Source: JANQPA01 sp964548175 | GTDB lineage: Bacteria; Bacteroidota; Bacteroidia; Chitinophagales; Saprospiraceae | Assembly: GCA_964548175.1 (NCBI GenBank) | Contig: CAZJQS010000005.1 | Coordinates: 72,512 to 136,511 of the forward strand | Direction of reading: 5' to 3' | Length of the DNA stretch: 64,000 bases | Shown here: piece after piece, positions 19,065 to 27,809 of the stretch | Layout: every line of letters begins with the position of its first letter | Position numbering within the stretch: position 1 is the stretch's first letter | Notes under the pieces: generated by a model | The model's input: the letters and a program-made list of their open reading frames with translations, nothing else | Told to the model about the DNA's origin: nothing | Databases searched by the model: none | Position numbers and translations under genes: made by a program

Positions 19065-19540
19065 AGCTTGAACAGGCTGTTTTCGCTTCCGGCTGCTTCT
19101 GGAGCAAAGAATACTTTTTTAGCAGGGCAAAAGGGGTTGTTTCCACCAGGGTGGGATATACAGGTGGACATACGGAAAATCCGACCTACAAAGAAGTATG
19201 TTCCAAAAAGACAGGCCATGCAGAAGCGGTGGAAGTCACTTATGATACGGAGCAGACCAGTTTTGAGCAATTAGCTCGTTTGTTTTTTGAGATGCACGAT
19301 CCGACCTACGATCGTACGGATAATGGTGGACAGTATCGGTCTGCTATTTTTTATTTAGATGAAAAACAGAAGGAGACAGCCCAAAAGTTGATCGACCAAC
19401 TCCGAGCCAATGATTATGATGTCAAAACGCAGCTGGAAGAGGCAGGGCCTTTCTGGCCGGCAGAAGCCAGGCATCAAAAATATTGCGATAGCAGGGGAAT
19501 GGAACCTAAAGATTATCGAAAACATCGATTCGAGGAATAA
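19037..19540 (+). CDS. msrA: Peptide-methionine (S)-S-oxide reductase MsrA
   Basis: 167 residues. The catalytic motif is GCFWSKE, with Ser in place of the more common Gly/Cys after Trp. VGYTGG, NPTYKEVC and HAEAVEV are typical, as are the later DPTYDRTDNGGQYRS and WPAEARHQKY. The start lies inside the end of msrB (28-bp overlap), which implies coupled translation. It reduces methionine-S-sulfoxide. The likely resolving Cys is in YKEVCSKKTGH or near the C-terminal KYCDSRG. Confidence 0.95.
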   Translation: MGKNGKKKLKLEQAVFASGCFWSKEYFFSRAKGVVSTRVGYTGGHTENPTYKEVCSKKTGHAEAVEVTYDTEQTSFEQLARLFFEMHDPTYDRTDNGGQYRSAIFYLDEKQKETAQKLIDQLRANDYDVKTQLEEAGPFWPAEARHQKYCDSRGMEPKDYRKHRFEE

Positions 19541-19917
19541 ATAGGAGACATCCTTGATTTTAATTGGCTCCAATCATTAAGTGTTTTTTTGTTATCGTCT
19601 GTCTATCAAAAAGTTATCGGTAAATGCCTTGCTTGCCCTGAAGGGGCAAAACAAAATAATCGTTTTTATTCTGCCCCTTCAGGGCATTTTATTAATTTTT
19701 CAATTTTCGGAGCTAGACGCGCCAACAAAACCTATATTTGAACGGGTTTGCTTGCTTGACTAAAATGAAAATTCAAGGATTAAGTTAGCCTGAAAAATTT
19801 CGGGATATCTCCCGTTTTTGTGGTTTAAGAGTAGGTTTTTTAATATGTTCCAATCGAACAACACACTGCTTTTACAGTTTTGTATTAAATTCAATATCCA
19901 AAAAACTAAAGTTAACT
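19541..19917. other. 377-bp intergenic region between msrA and carbonic anhydrase
   Basis: It carries the strong hairpin at 19635 and an AT-rich leader before the carbonic anhydrase gene. A 60-codon frame at 19581-19763 spans the hairpin and looks noncoding. Confidence 0.5.
19635..19700 (+). terminator. Long hairpin, probable msrBA terminator
   Basis: GCCCTGAAGGGGCA (19635-19648) and TGCCCCTTCAGGGC (19672-19685) are perfect 14-bp arms, followed by ATTTTATTAATTTTT. Each arm is itself nearly palindromic. Confidence 0.6.
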
Positions 19918-20619
19918 ATGACGCCCTCATTTAAAAAAATCACCATTTTGACCGAAACGGAGGATGGTGAGCAGCAATCTATAGAAATCCGGCCACTTAT
20001 AGAGAAGGTCTTAACTGCCGACGAACAGGCATTGCTTACCCCTGATGCTGTGATCGAAAGTCTTAAGGCCGGCAATGAAAACTTCATCACCAGTGATCTC
20101 ACTGCCCGGGATCATGCTGCCCAAATCCGCCAGGCTGCCAAAGGGCAGTATCCAAAAGCAGTGATCCTTTCCTGTCTGGATAGTCGCGTTCCGGTAGAGG
20201 ACGTATTTGATAAAGGAATAGGCGATCTTTTTGTAGCTCGCGTTGCCGGCAATTTTGTCAATGAAGATATTCTCGGGAGCATGGAATTTGGCTGTAAAGT
20301 AGCGGGTTCCAAAGTGATATTGGTATTGGGCCATGAGCATTGCGGAGCCGTCAAAGCAGCCGTTGACAATGTTAAAATGGGCAATATTACCGCTATGCTG
20401 ACGAAAATACGCCCTGCAGTCGAGGCCGTTAACTATCAAGGGGAGCGCACTTCTTCCAATCCCGAATTTGTGCATCTGGTTTGCGAGCAGAATGTACGCA
20501 AAACGATAAAGGACATCAAAAATCAAAGTCCCATCCTCAAAGAAATGGAAGAGAATGGTGAGATCAAGATCATTGGCGGTATTTATGAAATGGACATCGG
20601 CAAAGTGAATTTTTTATGA
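19918..20619 (+). CDS. Beta-class carbonic anhydrase
   Basis: 233 residues. The zinc ligands are visible: Cys in SCLDSRV, with the Asp-Arg dyad, and His-x2-Cys in GHEHCGAV. It interconverts CO2 and bicarbonate. The first ~40 residues are an extension relative to the minimal family core. The gene lies 120 bp before a SulP transporter on the same strand, a pairing often seen where SulP moves bicarbonate. No signal peptide, so cytoplasmic. Confidence 0.94.
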   Translation: MTPSFKKITILTETEDGEQQSIEIRPLIEKVLTADEQALLTPDAVIESLKAGNENFITSDLTARDHAAQIRQAAKGQYPKAVILSCLDSRVPVEDVFDKGIGDLFVARVAGNFVNEDILGSMEFGCKVAGSKVILVLGHEHCGAVKAAVDNVKMGNITAMLTKIRPAVEAVNYQGERTSSNPEFVHLVCEQNVRKTIKDIKNQSPILKEMEENGEIKIIGGIYEMDIGKVNFL

Positions 20620-20647
20620 CGCCTTCTTTGCCTTTACCAGTTTAAGC

Positions 20648-20672
20648 AGGGACCTTCTGATCCCTCTTTTTT
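20648..20672 (+). terminator. Weak hairpin after carbonic anhydrase
   Basis: A short AGGGA/TCCCT stem with a CCTTCTGA loop, followed by CTTTTTT. It overlaps the -33 element of the next promoter, so it may only partly separate the two genes. Confidence 0.35.
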
Positions 20673-20700
20673 GCACCATCTCGCTAGGTAATTATCTTTG
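20671..20700 (+). promoter_or_regulatory. Bacteroidota-type promoter of the SulP gene (TTG-N19-TATCTTTG)
   Basis: TTG at 20671-20673 and TATCTTTG at 20693-20700 are separated by 19 bp, the canonical spacing, and lie 39 bp before the start codon. This is the clearest constitutive-type promoter in the window. Confidence 0.75.
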
Positions 20701-20739
20701 AATACTCACTTATCCTAGTAAAAAACACATAAAACAAAA

Positions 20740-22422
20740 ATGAAGAACATCTACAACACGAAGTATCTCAAAGGAGATATTATTGGAGGATTAGTAGCGG
20801 GCGTGGTAGCTTTACCTTTGGCGTTAGCGTTTGGTGTGCAATCGGGTATGGGCGCTGCAGCAGGGCTTTACGGCGCTATTATGCTCGGTATTTTTGCCGC
20901 TATTTTTGGAGGTACGGCTACTCAGGCCAGCGGCCCTACCGGCCCCATGACGGTTGTGTCGGCGGCATTGGTAGCAGCAGCCGTACAAATGATGGGTAGC
21001 CTTGATAGTGCGCTAGGTATCATTTTACTTAGCTTTCTGCTGGGCGGCGTTTTCCAGATTGTTTTCGGCTTGCTCAATATCGCCAGTTATGTCAAGTACT
21101 TTCCCTATCCCGTAGTATCGGGCTTCATGAGCGGTGTTGGGTTGATCATTGTGATCTTGCAATTGTTTCCTTTTGCGGGGCTTTCTTCTCCGAAATCCAC
21201 CGTTGCGGTACTGCAGGACTTGCCGCGCTTATTTGCTGAATTTAACTGGCAGGCGCTGACGTTGGGGCTGTTGACGGTTGTGATCTATTATCTCTTCCCG
21301 AAGATCACCAAATCCATTCCCAGCGCCTTAGTGGCATTGATTATCGCTGCTTTGACGGGGTATTTTTTAAGGTGGGATGTTCCCATCATCGGCGATATTC
21401 CATCCGGGCTACCTGCAATTCAGTTGTCTGTTATGTTCACTAATATCCCTCCCGAGGCGTATATGCTGATCATTGAATATGCCCTGGTGCTCGCCGTATT
21501 GGGTAGCATAGATTCACTTCTGACTTCTGTAATTGCAGACAATATGATCAAAACGCGCCACAACAGCAACCGGGAGCTGATCGGGCAGGGCATCGGAAAT
21601 ATGCTGGCGGCTGTTTTTGGCGGAATTCCGGGAGCGGGCGCTACCAAGGGCACTGTTGTGAACATCAACTCGGGCGGCCGCACACGGTTGTCCGGCGCCA
21701 TCCATGGCCTGTTTTTACTAATGGTGTTATTAGGACTCGGAACCCTTGCCTCTTATATCCCGCTTTCGGTACTGGCCGGCATTTTAATCCCTATTGGATT
21801 TAAGATCGTGGACACCAGGGGATTGAAATTCCTTCGCCACGTGCCCAAAGCAGATGCCGCAGTGTTGATCCTCGTATTACTCATTACGACTTTCGGCAGT
21901 TTGATCTATGCCGTTGGCATCGGCGTAGCGCTGGCTTCTTTATTATTTATGAAAAAAGCGGCGGATCTCGGGGAAAAAAGCTTAACGATCAAACCCATAA
22001 ACAGGCTGGAAAGCGAAAAGCCGTGGCAGGATGAGATGGCTTTTTATGAAGCATATAAAAACAAGGTGTTGATCAAGCACCTGGAAGGCCCTCTTTTCTT
22101 TGGGTTTACTTCCTATTTTAAAAGTCAGGTCAAACAAATCAGCGAAGATGCACACGCATTGATCATTCGCTTTGACAAAGTACCACATATTGATCAATCC
22201 GGTCTTTTTGCCCTGGAAGACGCCATTTTCGACCTACAGTCCAAAGGCATAGCCGTACTCCTTATTAACATCCATGATCAGCCTCGAAACATGATGGAGG
22301 CCATCGATCTGATCCCCGATCTGGTTCCGGAAGACCGGATTTTTTCAAACATTCAGGAGGCCTTCTTATGGCTGGGGACAAAGCTGGAAAAACCGGTAGA
22401 AACTAAACGTGTTGATCAATAA
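20740..22422 (+). CDS. SulP-family anion transporter with STAS domain (probable bicarbonate)
   Basis: 560 residues. About 10-12 membrane segments include GGLVAGVVALPLALAFGVQSG at the start and GSIDSLLTSVIADNM and GGIPGAGATKGTVVNI in the core. A C-terminal STAS domain (about 445-545) contains LIIRFDKVPHIDQSGLFAL. SulP proteins move sulfate, bicarbonate or other anions across the inner membrane, usually with Na+ or H+. Pairing with carbonic anhydrase favours bicarbonate here (inference). The stop overlaps the end of the convergent VOC gene by 20 bp. Confidence 0.9.
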   Translation: MKNIYNTKYLKGDIIGGLVAGVVALPLALAFGVQSGMGAAAGLYGAIMLGIFAAIFGGTATQASGPTGPMTVVSAALVAAAVQMMGSLDSALGIILLSFLLGGVFQIVFGLLNIASYVKYFPYPVVSGFMSGVGLIIVILQLFPFAGLSSPKSTVAVLQDLPRLFAEFNWQALTLGLLTVVIYYLFPKITKSIPSALVALIIAALTGYFLRWDVPIIGDIPSGLPAIQLSVMFTNIPPEAYMLIIEYALVLAVLGSIDSLLTSVIADNMIKTRHNSNRELIGQGIGNMLAAVFGGIPGAGATKGTVVNINSGGRTRLSGAIHGLFLLMVLLGLGTLASYIPLSVLAGILIPIGFKIVDTRGLKFLRHVPKADAAVLILVLLITTFGSLIYAVGIGVALASLLFMKKAADLGEKSLTIKPINRLESEKPWQDEMAFYEAYKNKVLIKHLEGPLFFGFTSYFKSQVKQISEDAHALIIRFDKVPHIDQSGLFALEDAIFDLQSKGIAVLLINIHDQPRNMMEAIDLIPDLVPEDRIFSNIQEAFLWLGTKLEKPVETKRVDQ

Positions 22423-22774
22423 GGATCGGATTGCCGTCGGGATCAAAAAGCACGATACTGGCTGGACCGCTGCTGCTTTCATCGGCTTCCTTTTCTAAGG
22501 AGACCCCTCCTTTTTTGAGGAGTTGCTGTATGGTTCTGACATCTTCAAACTCCTCGAGCCCACGGGCGTTTTGATCCCAGCCCGGATTGAATGTCAACAT
22601 GTTTTTTTCGAACATCCCCTGAAAAAGGCCGATTAGGGTGTCTTCATTTTTCATGATGAGGTAATTTTTCTCCATTTTTCCGGCAAAAACGGAGAAGCCT
22701 AATTTTTCGTAAAAGGATTTGGAAATGGCGAGATCCTTGACGCTCAAGCTGATGGAAAAGGCTCCTAAGTGCAT
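22403..22774 (-). CDS. VOC (glyoxalase/bleomycin-resistance) superfamily protein
   Basis: 123 residues, one VOC unit of paired beta-alpha-beta-beta-beta modules. The start MHLGAFSISLSVKDLAISKSFYEKLGF is the classical first strand-helix, and PASIVLFDPDGNPILIDQH is the closing module with its metal-side Glu/His region. Such proteins are small dioxygenases, isomerases or binding proteins, and the substrate is not predictable. It lies 98 bp downstream of the repeat element that follows the ribonucleotide reductase gene on the same strand. Confidence 0.85.
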   Translation of the reverse strand: MHLGAFSISLSVKDLAISKSFYEKLGFSVFAGKMEKNYLIMKNEDTLIGLFQGMFEKNMLTFNPGWDQNARGLEEFEDVRTIQQLLKKGGVSLEKEADESSSGPASIVLFDPDGNPILIDQHV

Positions 22775-22871
22775 AGCAAGTGGGTTTTGGGTTGTAAGGA
22801 AATAGTTTGTTCAATGACTTGGTTCGATAAAATCGAGGATTGGTCGTTGATTGTTTTTCAGATAAAATTAT

Positions 22872-23068
22872 ATTGTTCAGTAGGTTGTGTGAAGAGTCAG
22901 CTACTTCTCCCGCCTGACGGCCGGCAGGTTTGCTCGGCTTAAATGATTCTATTTTTTGAGTGTTTCACCGAAGAAAATCGGTGATTTTCTTCGGTGAAAC
23001 ACTCAAAAAAGAATCTTATTAACTGCGCAAAAGAGTACGAAGACTCTTCACACAACCCACTGAACAAT
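22872..23068. repeat. Intergenic nested inverted-repeat element, copy A
   Basis: A 197-bp element. The outer arms are 27 bp with one mismatch (22872-22898 / 23042-23068, containing GGTTGTGTGAAGAGTC). The inner arms are 28 bp and perfect (22952-22979 / 22983-23010, containing GTTTCACCGAAG) around a GGT loop. The DNA between them (CCCGCCTGACGGCCGGCAGG, CTCGGCTTAAATGATTC and GCGCAAAAGAGTACGAAGAC) recurs in reverse orientation in copy B at 58897-59088. It fills the gap between the nrdJ stop (8 bp away) and the VOC gene, so it may also act as a terminator. No transposase is nearby. Confidence 0.85.
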
Positions 23069-23076
23069 AAAACACC

Positions 23077-25635
23077 TTACCCGCATTCAGAGTATCCGCA
23101 GCTCTTGCACATCAAACAGCCCTCTTTGTAGATTAACCCATCCGGATCGCCACAATTTTTGCACTCTTCTTTTACAGCCTTGGTGCCGTCCGGGATAAAC
23201 TTTTTCAGGGCGCGGATAACGCCGTTTTTCCAGGTGTTGATGTAATCCTGCTCCACGTTGAGGCCTTCCACTAGGTTTACGGCATGGACGATCGGCATGC
23301 CGTGGCGGAGAACGCCGGAGATGAGCTTGGCATAGTTCCAGTATTCTTTGTTGAAGGACCGGGACAGTCCCTGGATGGTGATGCAATAACCATCGCGATC
23401 CATGAATTGGAAATCATAACGGTTGCCGTGCTGAGGATCTCTTTCCTTGATCACCCAGCCTTTGGTCACATAGTCAGGCAGGCGGAAAGTATCCACGGCC
23501 CTACCGGTGAAGATCTCATAAGGTTTTCCTTCCATTAGACCGATCACGGCTATCCAATCCTCCTCATTATTACGGAAGCGGACGATAGACGCCTCCAGTT
23601 TTTTAGGACGTTTAGGCGACATGGTTTCTTTGAATAAGGCACCGTCGGTACTGTCTTCTTTATTTTTATCGTCAGAGACCAGCACGCCTGAGCGGGAGCC
23701 GTCGCGATAGATAGTACAACCTTTGCAACCTACTTCCCACGCAGTTTCATATATCTTCTGCACCATATCCACGGTCGTTTCCTGTGGAATGTTTACCGTT
23801 ACGCTGATGGAGTGGTCGACCCATTTTTGAATGGCCCCCTGCATTTTCACTTTTTGCACCCAGTCCACATCATTGGCAGTTGCTTTGTAGAAAGGCGATT
23901 GCTCGACAATATTCTGCAGAGCCTTACTATCCATTTTGGTCACTTCATTCACATCATAGTTATTAGTCCTAAGCCAGTCTATAAATTTATGGTGAAAAAC
24001 ATGATATTCTTCCCAGTGATCGCCCACTTCATCGATGAAAGAAACCGTCACGTCTTTGTCGTTAGGGTTCACTTTGCGGCGGCGTTTGTAGCTGATCAGG
24101 AAAACGGGTTCGATGCCGGAGGTAGTTTGCGTCATGAGGCTGGTCGTTCCGGTAGGAGCGATGGTCAGCAAAGCAATATTACGGCGGCCGTATTTAACCA
24201 TATCCTTGTACAGCTGAGGAGCCTCCTCCCTGAGCCTGCTGATAAACGGGTTATCTTTTTCTCTCTTTACATCAAAGATGGAGAATGCGCCTCTTTCCTT
24301 GGCCATGTCTACGGACGAACGGTAAGCGTTCAGAGCAACGGTGCGATGTACTTTTACCGCAAACTCGATCGCTTCATCGCTGCCGTATCTGTAGCCCAGT
24401 GCGGCCAGCATATCGCCTTCGGCTGTAATGCCGACGCCGGTTCGACGGCCCTCCACACAAGTGTGCCGGATCTTTTTCCAAAGATTCAGCTCCGTGTTTT
24501 TGATGGTTTCGGATTCCGGATCCTCTTCGATCTTTTCTATGATGCGGTCGATCTTCTCGATTTCCAGATCGATGATGTCATCCATCATACGCTGAGCCAG
24601 CTGAACGTGAACGGAAAACTTTTCGAAGTTAAAACGGGCGTTCGGGGTAAACGGATCTTCCACATAGCTGTAAAGGTTGATGGCCAGAAGCCGGCAGCTA
24701 TCGTAGGGGCACAGCGGAATTTCCCCGCAAGGATTCGTAGAAATGGTTTTATAACCCAGGTCGGCGTAACAATCCGGCACCGATTCCCGGATCACGGTAT
24801 CCCAGAACAAAACACCGGGTTCAGCGGATTTCCAGGCGTTGTAGATGATCTTTTTCCACAATTGAGCCGCATCGACCTCTTTGGTGACCATGGGATCCTT
24901 GGCGTCGATGGGGAATTGCTGGACATAGGTCTGGCCGGCTATAGCCGCTTTCATAAAGGCATCGTCAATACGGACGGATACATTCGCTCCGGTAACCTTG
25001 CCTTGCTCCATTTTGGCGTCGATGAAATCATCGGCATCCGGATGTTTGACGGAAAGAGTAAGCATCAGTGCACCTCGGCGGCCATCCTGCGCTACCTCTC
25101 TGGTCGAATTGGAATACCGCTCCATAAACGGAACAATGCCCGTGGACGATAAGGCGCTGTTCATGACCGGGCTGCCTTTAGGGCGGATATGGGAAAGGTC
25201 GTGCCCCACACCTCCGCGTCTCTTCATCAACTGCACCTGCTCTTCATCCGTACGAATGATACCGCCGTAGGAGTCGGCTCCATCACCAATAACGAAACAG
25301 TTGGATAGGGAAGACACCTGGTATCTATTGCCGATGCCTGCCATGGGACTACCCTGAGGGACAATGTACTTAAAATCTTTCAACAGATCGTATACCTCTT
25401 TTTCAGTTAGAGGGTTTGGATATTTCTCTTCCACCCGGGCGATTTCTTTAGCGATGCGGCGGTGCATGTCATCCGGGGTGCGTTCGTATATATTGCCGAA
25501 GGAGTCCTTCAGCGCGTATTTATTTACCCATACGCTGGCAGCCAGTTCATCACCATTGAAATACTTTACTGCCGCTTTGAGGGCCTCCTCGTAGGCGAAG
25601 GTTTTTGCTTTTTTTAAGGTTACTTTGTTGGTCAT
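23077..25635 (-). CDS. nrdJ: Adenosylcobalamin-dependent ribonucleotide reductase (class II)
   Basis: 852 residues. The N-terminal region resembles the ATP-cone/N-domain of class II enzymes, and the core has SLSNCFVIGDGADSYGG with the first active-site Cys, and NPCGEIPLCPYDSCRLLAIN, a NrdJ signature. The motif APTGTTSLMTQTTSGIEP and the segment CKGCTIYRDGSRSG follow. The C-terminus is a Cys-rich Zn ribbon or reductant-binding tail (CKNCGD ... CLMCKSCGYSEC). It makes deoxyribonucleotides using B12, without oxygen dependence. It is a single gene with element A immediately downstream. No cobalamin riboswitch was found in its leader. Confidence 0.95.
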   Translation of the reverse strand: MTNKVTLKKAKTFAYEEALKAAVKYFNGDELAASVWVNKYALKDSFGNIYERTPDDMHRRIAKEIARVEEKYPNPLTEKEVYDLLKDFKYIVPQGSPMAGIGNRYQVSSLSNCFVIGDGADSYGGIIRTDEEQVQLMKRRGGVGHDLSHIRPKGSPVMNSALSSTGIVPFMERYSNSTREVAQDGRRGALMLTLSVKHPDADDFIDAKMEQGKVTGANVSVRIDDAFMKAAIAGQTYVQQFPIDAKDPMVTKEVDAAQLWKKIIYNAWKSAEPGVLFWDTVIRESVPDCYADLGYKTISTNPCGEIPLCPYDSCRLLAINLYSYVEDPFTPNARFNFEKFSVHVQLAQRMMDDIIDLEIEKIDRIIEKIEEDPESETIKNTELNLWKKIRHTCVEGRRTGVGITAEGDMLAALGYRYGSDEAIEFAVKVHRTVALNAYRSSVDMAKERGAFSIFDVKREKDNPFISRLREEAPQLYKDMVKYGRRNIALLTIAPTGTTSLMTQTTSGIEPVFLISYKRRRKVNPNDKDVTVSFIDEVGDHWEEYHVFHHKFIDWLRTNNYDVNEVTKMDSKALQNIVEQSPFYKATANDVDWVQKVKMQGAIQKWVDHSISVTVNIPQETTVDMVQKIYETAWEVGCKGCTIYRDGSRSGVLVSDDKNKEDSTDGALFKETMSPKRPKKLEASIVRFRNNEEDWIAVIGLMEGKPYEIFTGRAVDTFRLPDYVTKGWVIKERDPQHGNRYDFQFMDRDGYCITIQGLSRSFNKEYWNYAKLISGVLRHGMPIVHAVNLVEGLNVEQDYINTWKNGVIRALKKFIPDGTKAVKEECKNCGDPDGLIYKEGCLMCKSCGYSECG

Positions 25636-26164
25636 TGTCCTTACATTAAGAAGTTTACTTATTTATTTGAGCATAATATAGACCTGGTAATGAGAGAGGC
25701 GTTTCTCATCCCTTTATTAACTTACTGATGGAACTGTGCTTTAAGTGATTGCAGGCCTTACGTCACCATATACATACAGACCCGAGATTTACTTACTCGC
25801 CGAGATAGTAGCGTTGCTGATTGGTCCGGCCTAATGGCTTCTGAAAAAATATTGACAGAAACGTTCGTACAAGATAAGACCTCACAACGTATGATGCCAA
25901 AATATTTTTTCCACAAATGTTAGTTATTTGTGAAACAATGTATTATAGATTAGAGTTTTGGCCAAGTATTATTTACTTTCGCTTCTGAGTTAGAAAATAG
26001 AGGGGTATCAGCGATGAAGTTAAGGAAAAATTGAATGTTGTAAGAAGCATAAGCTGTTTTTGCTGAAAATTTTTCCAAATATATGCCGGTTTTTGTATGA
26101 AAAAATGAAAGGATGTTCATATATTAGACCTATCTACTAATCGAATATTCTAAATCAGACACCG
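25636..26164. other. 529-bp divergent intergenic region
   Basis: It separates nrdJ (minus) from the FeS/NrfD gene (plus) and must carry both promoters. I see a small inverted repeat ATGAGA/TCTCAT (around 25691-25710), but no exact TAnnTTTG box, no riboswitch consensus and no credible ORF. Confidence 0.5.
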
Positions 26165-27790
26165 ATGAAATACGGATTTATTATAGACAACCGTAAATGT
26201 ATTGGCTGTCACGCATGCACTACCGCTTGTAAATCAGAACATAATGTACCGGTAGGGGTTAACAGAACCTGGGTAAAACAGGTTGAAAAAGGAGTGTTTC
26301 CCAATACTCGCCGCCTGTTTTCGGTGATGCGCTGCAATCATTGCACCGATGCGCCATGCGTGGAAATATGCCCGGTAGAAGCCTTATTCATTCGTGATGA
26401 CGGCATTGTGGATTTCGACAAGGACCGCTGTATAGGGTGTAAGTCCTGCATGCAGGCTTGTCCTTACGATGCCTTGTACATCGATCCTAACAACCACACA
26501 GCGGCCAAGTGTAATTATTGCGCCCACCGCATTGATATTGGCCTGGAACCGGCCTGCGTCAATGTTTGTCCGGAACATGCGATCATTTCCGGGGACATGG
26601 ACGATCCTGATTCAGAGATCGCCACCTTGCTTGCCCGCGAGCAGGTCAGCGTACGCAAGGCTGCAAAAGGGACCGTGCCTAACCTTTTCTATATTGATGG
26701 GGATGAAGCTTCGCTTAATCCTATGGCTACTGAAACTTCGGACAGTTACTTCTGGAGTGCTCAGGCTCGTGGGGTCGGGCACTTTGCCAAGGCTGCCGAA
26801 AAAATGGCCTTCTCCAACGGAGATGTGCTGGACGCCTTAATGGAAGCCAATCAGCAGGCTATCGAAGCAGGAGAAGTAGCCAAAAACGGCGCTTCCAAAT
26901 CCATTGACCTTTTATTAGGTAAAAGCCGCAGAATTTATGATGCTCCCAACAAGGGCGTGCTTTGGGGCTGGGAGGTTTCCGGCTACGTCTTGACCAAAGC
27001 CGTCTCTGCAGGCGCTTTCCTGTTGATGTTCCTGGCCTGGATAACCGGCTGGGCCGAGCTGAATACCGCTACCCAATGGTGGGGCATTGGCATCGGCATC
27101 GTGTTTTTGGCGGCTACCGGGATTTTGCTCATCAAAGACCTGGATCGCCCCGACCGCTTTTTAAATGTGCTGCTGCGCCCTCAGTGGAACTCCTGGCTGG
27201 TTAAAGGAGGATATACCATAAGCATTTACGGCGCCCTTCTGACGGTATCCGGCGTATTGCTGTTCTTAGGTATTAGCGCCGGTCAGGTGATAATATGGGG
27301 GGTAACTGCGCTTTTCGCAATGATCACCGCCATTTATACGGCCTTCTTGTTTGCACAAGCCAAAGGCCGTGATTTTTGGCAATCGCCTTCCCTGGCTATG
27401 CATATGCTGGTCCACGCTTTTATGGCCGGCGCCGCGATCTTTACCCTGGTGGCTTTATTCGTTCCGGCCGCCGCCGGATGGCCAGCCTTGCTCAAGAATG
27501 TTATGATCGTGGCGATCGTCTTTAATTTGCTTACTGTTTTATTTGAGCTGACTACTACCCACCCTACCGTAGAAGCTAAACGGGTGGTCACGATGATCAC
27601 TAAAGGACAATACCGTAACCGCTTCTTTTTCGGCGCCATTCTGCTGGGTAATCTCGTTCCTCTGGCGCTGGCTATGGCAATGGGAAGCAATCCTTTAGTG
27701 CTGGCAGTTGCAGGTGCTTTGGTCTTGATCGGCATTTACATCACCGAGCAAATTTGGGTGGAAGCACCTCAGAAAATTCAATTGAGCTGA
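26165..27790 (+). CDS. Fused 4Fe-4S electron-transfer and NrfD-like membrane subunit
   Basis: 541 residues. The N-terminal ~200 residues are a DmsB/PsrB-type ferredoxin with four Cys clusters: CIGCHACTTAC, CNHCTDAPCVEIC, CIGCKSCMQAC and CNYCAHRIDI...CVNVC. From ~270 on there are about eight membrane helices of the NrfD/PsrC type. These two parts are usually separate proteins (SoeB and SoeC, PsrB and PsrC), so this is a natural fusion. It passes electrons between the Mo subunit encoded 19 bp downstream and the quinone pool. The FeS part has no signal peptide, in line with a cytoplasmic side. Confidence 0.9.
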   Translation: MKYGFIIDNRKCIGCHACTTACKSEHNVPVGVNRTWVKQVEKGVFPNTRRLFSVMRCNHCTDAPCVEICPVEALFIRDDGIVDFDKDRCIGCKSCMQACPYDALYIDPNNHTAAKCNYCAHRIDIGLEPACVNVCPEHAIISGDMDDPDSEIATLLAREQVSVRKAAKGTVPNLFYIDGDEASLNPMATETSDSYFWSAQARGVGHFAKAAEKMAFSNGDVLDALMEANQQAIEAGEVAKNGASKSIDLLLGKSRRIYDAPNKGVLWGWEVSGYVLTKAVSAGAFLLMFLAWITGWAELNTATQWWGIGIGIVFLAATGILLIKDLDRPDRFLNVLLRPQWNSWLVKGGYTISIYGALLTVSGVLLFLGISAGQVIIWGVTALFAMITAIYTAFLFAQAKGRDFWQSPSLAMHMLVHAFMAGAAIFTLVALFVPAAAGWPALLKNVMIVAIVFNLLTVLFELTTTHPTVEAKRVVTMITKGQYRNRFFFGAILLGNLVPLALAMAMGSNPLVLAVAGALVLIGIYITEQIWVEAPQKIQLS

Positions 27791-27809
27791 TGTCAAAAAC
27801 GAAAAAACA

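Noticed and set aside
19581..19763. 60-codon frame between msrA and carbonic anhydrase
   Set aside because: It runs through both arms of a strong hairpin and has no protein-like pattern.
23812..25152. 446-codon plus-strand frame opposite nrdJ
   Set aside because: It is the mirror of a highly conserved ribonucleotide reductase; its translation is low-complexity shadow sequence without domain features.
25636..26164. Possible cobalamin riboswitch before nrdJ
   Set aside because: The B12-box consensus was looked for on the minus strand and not found.
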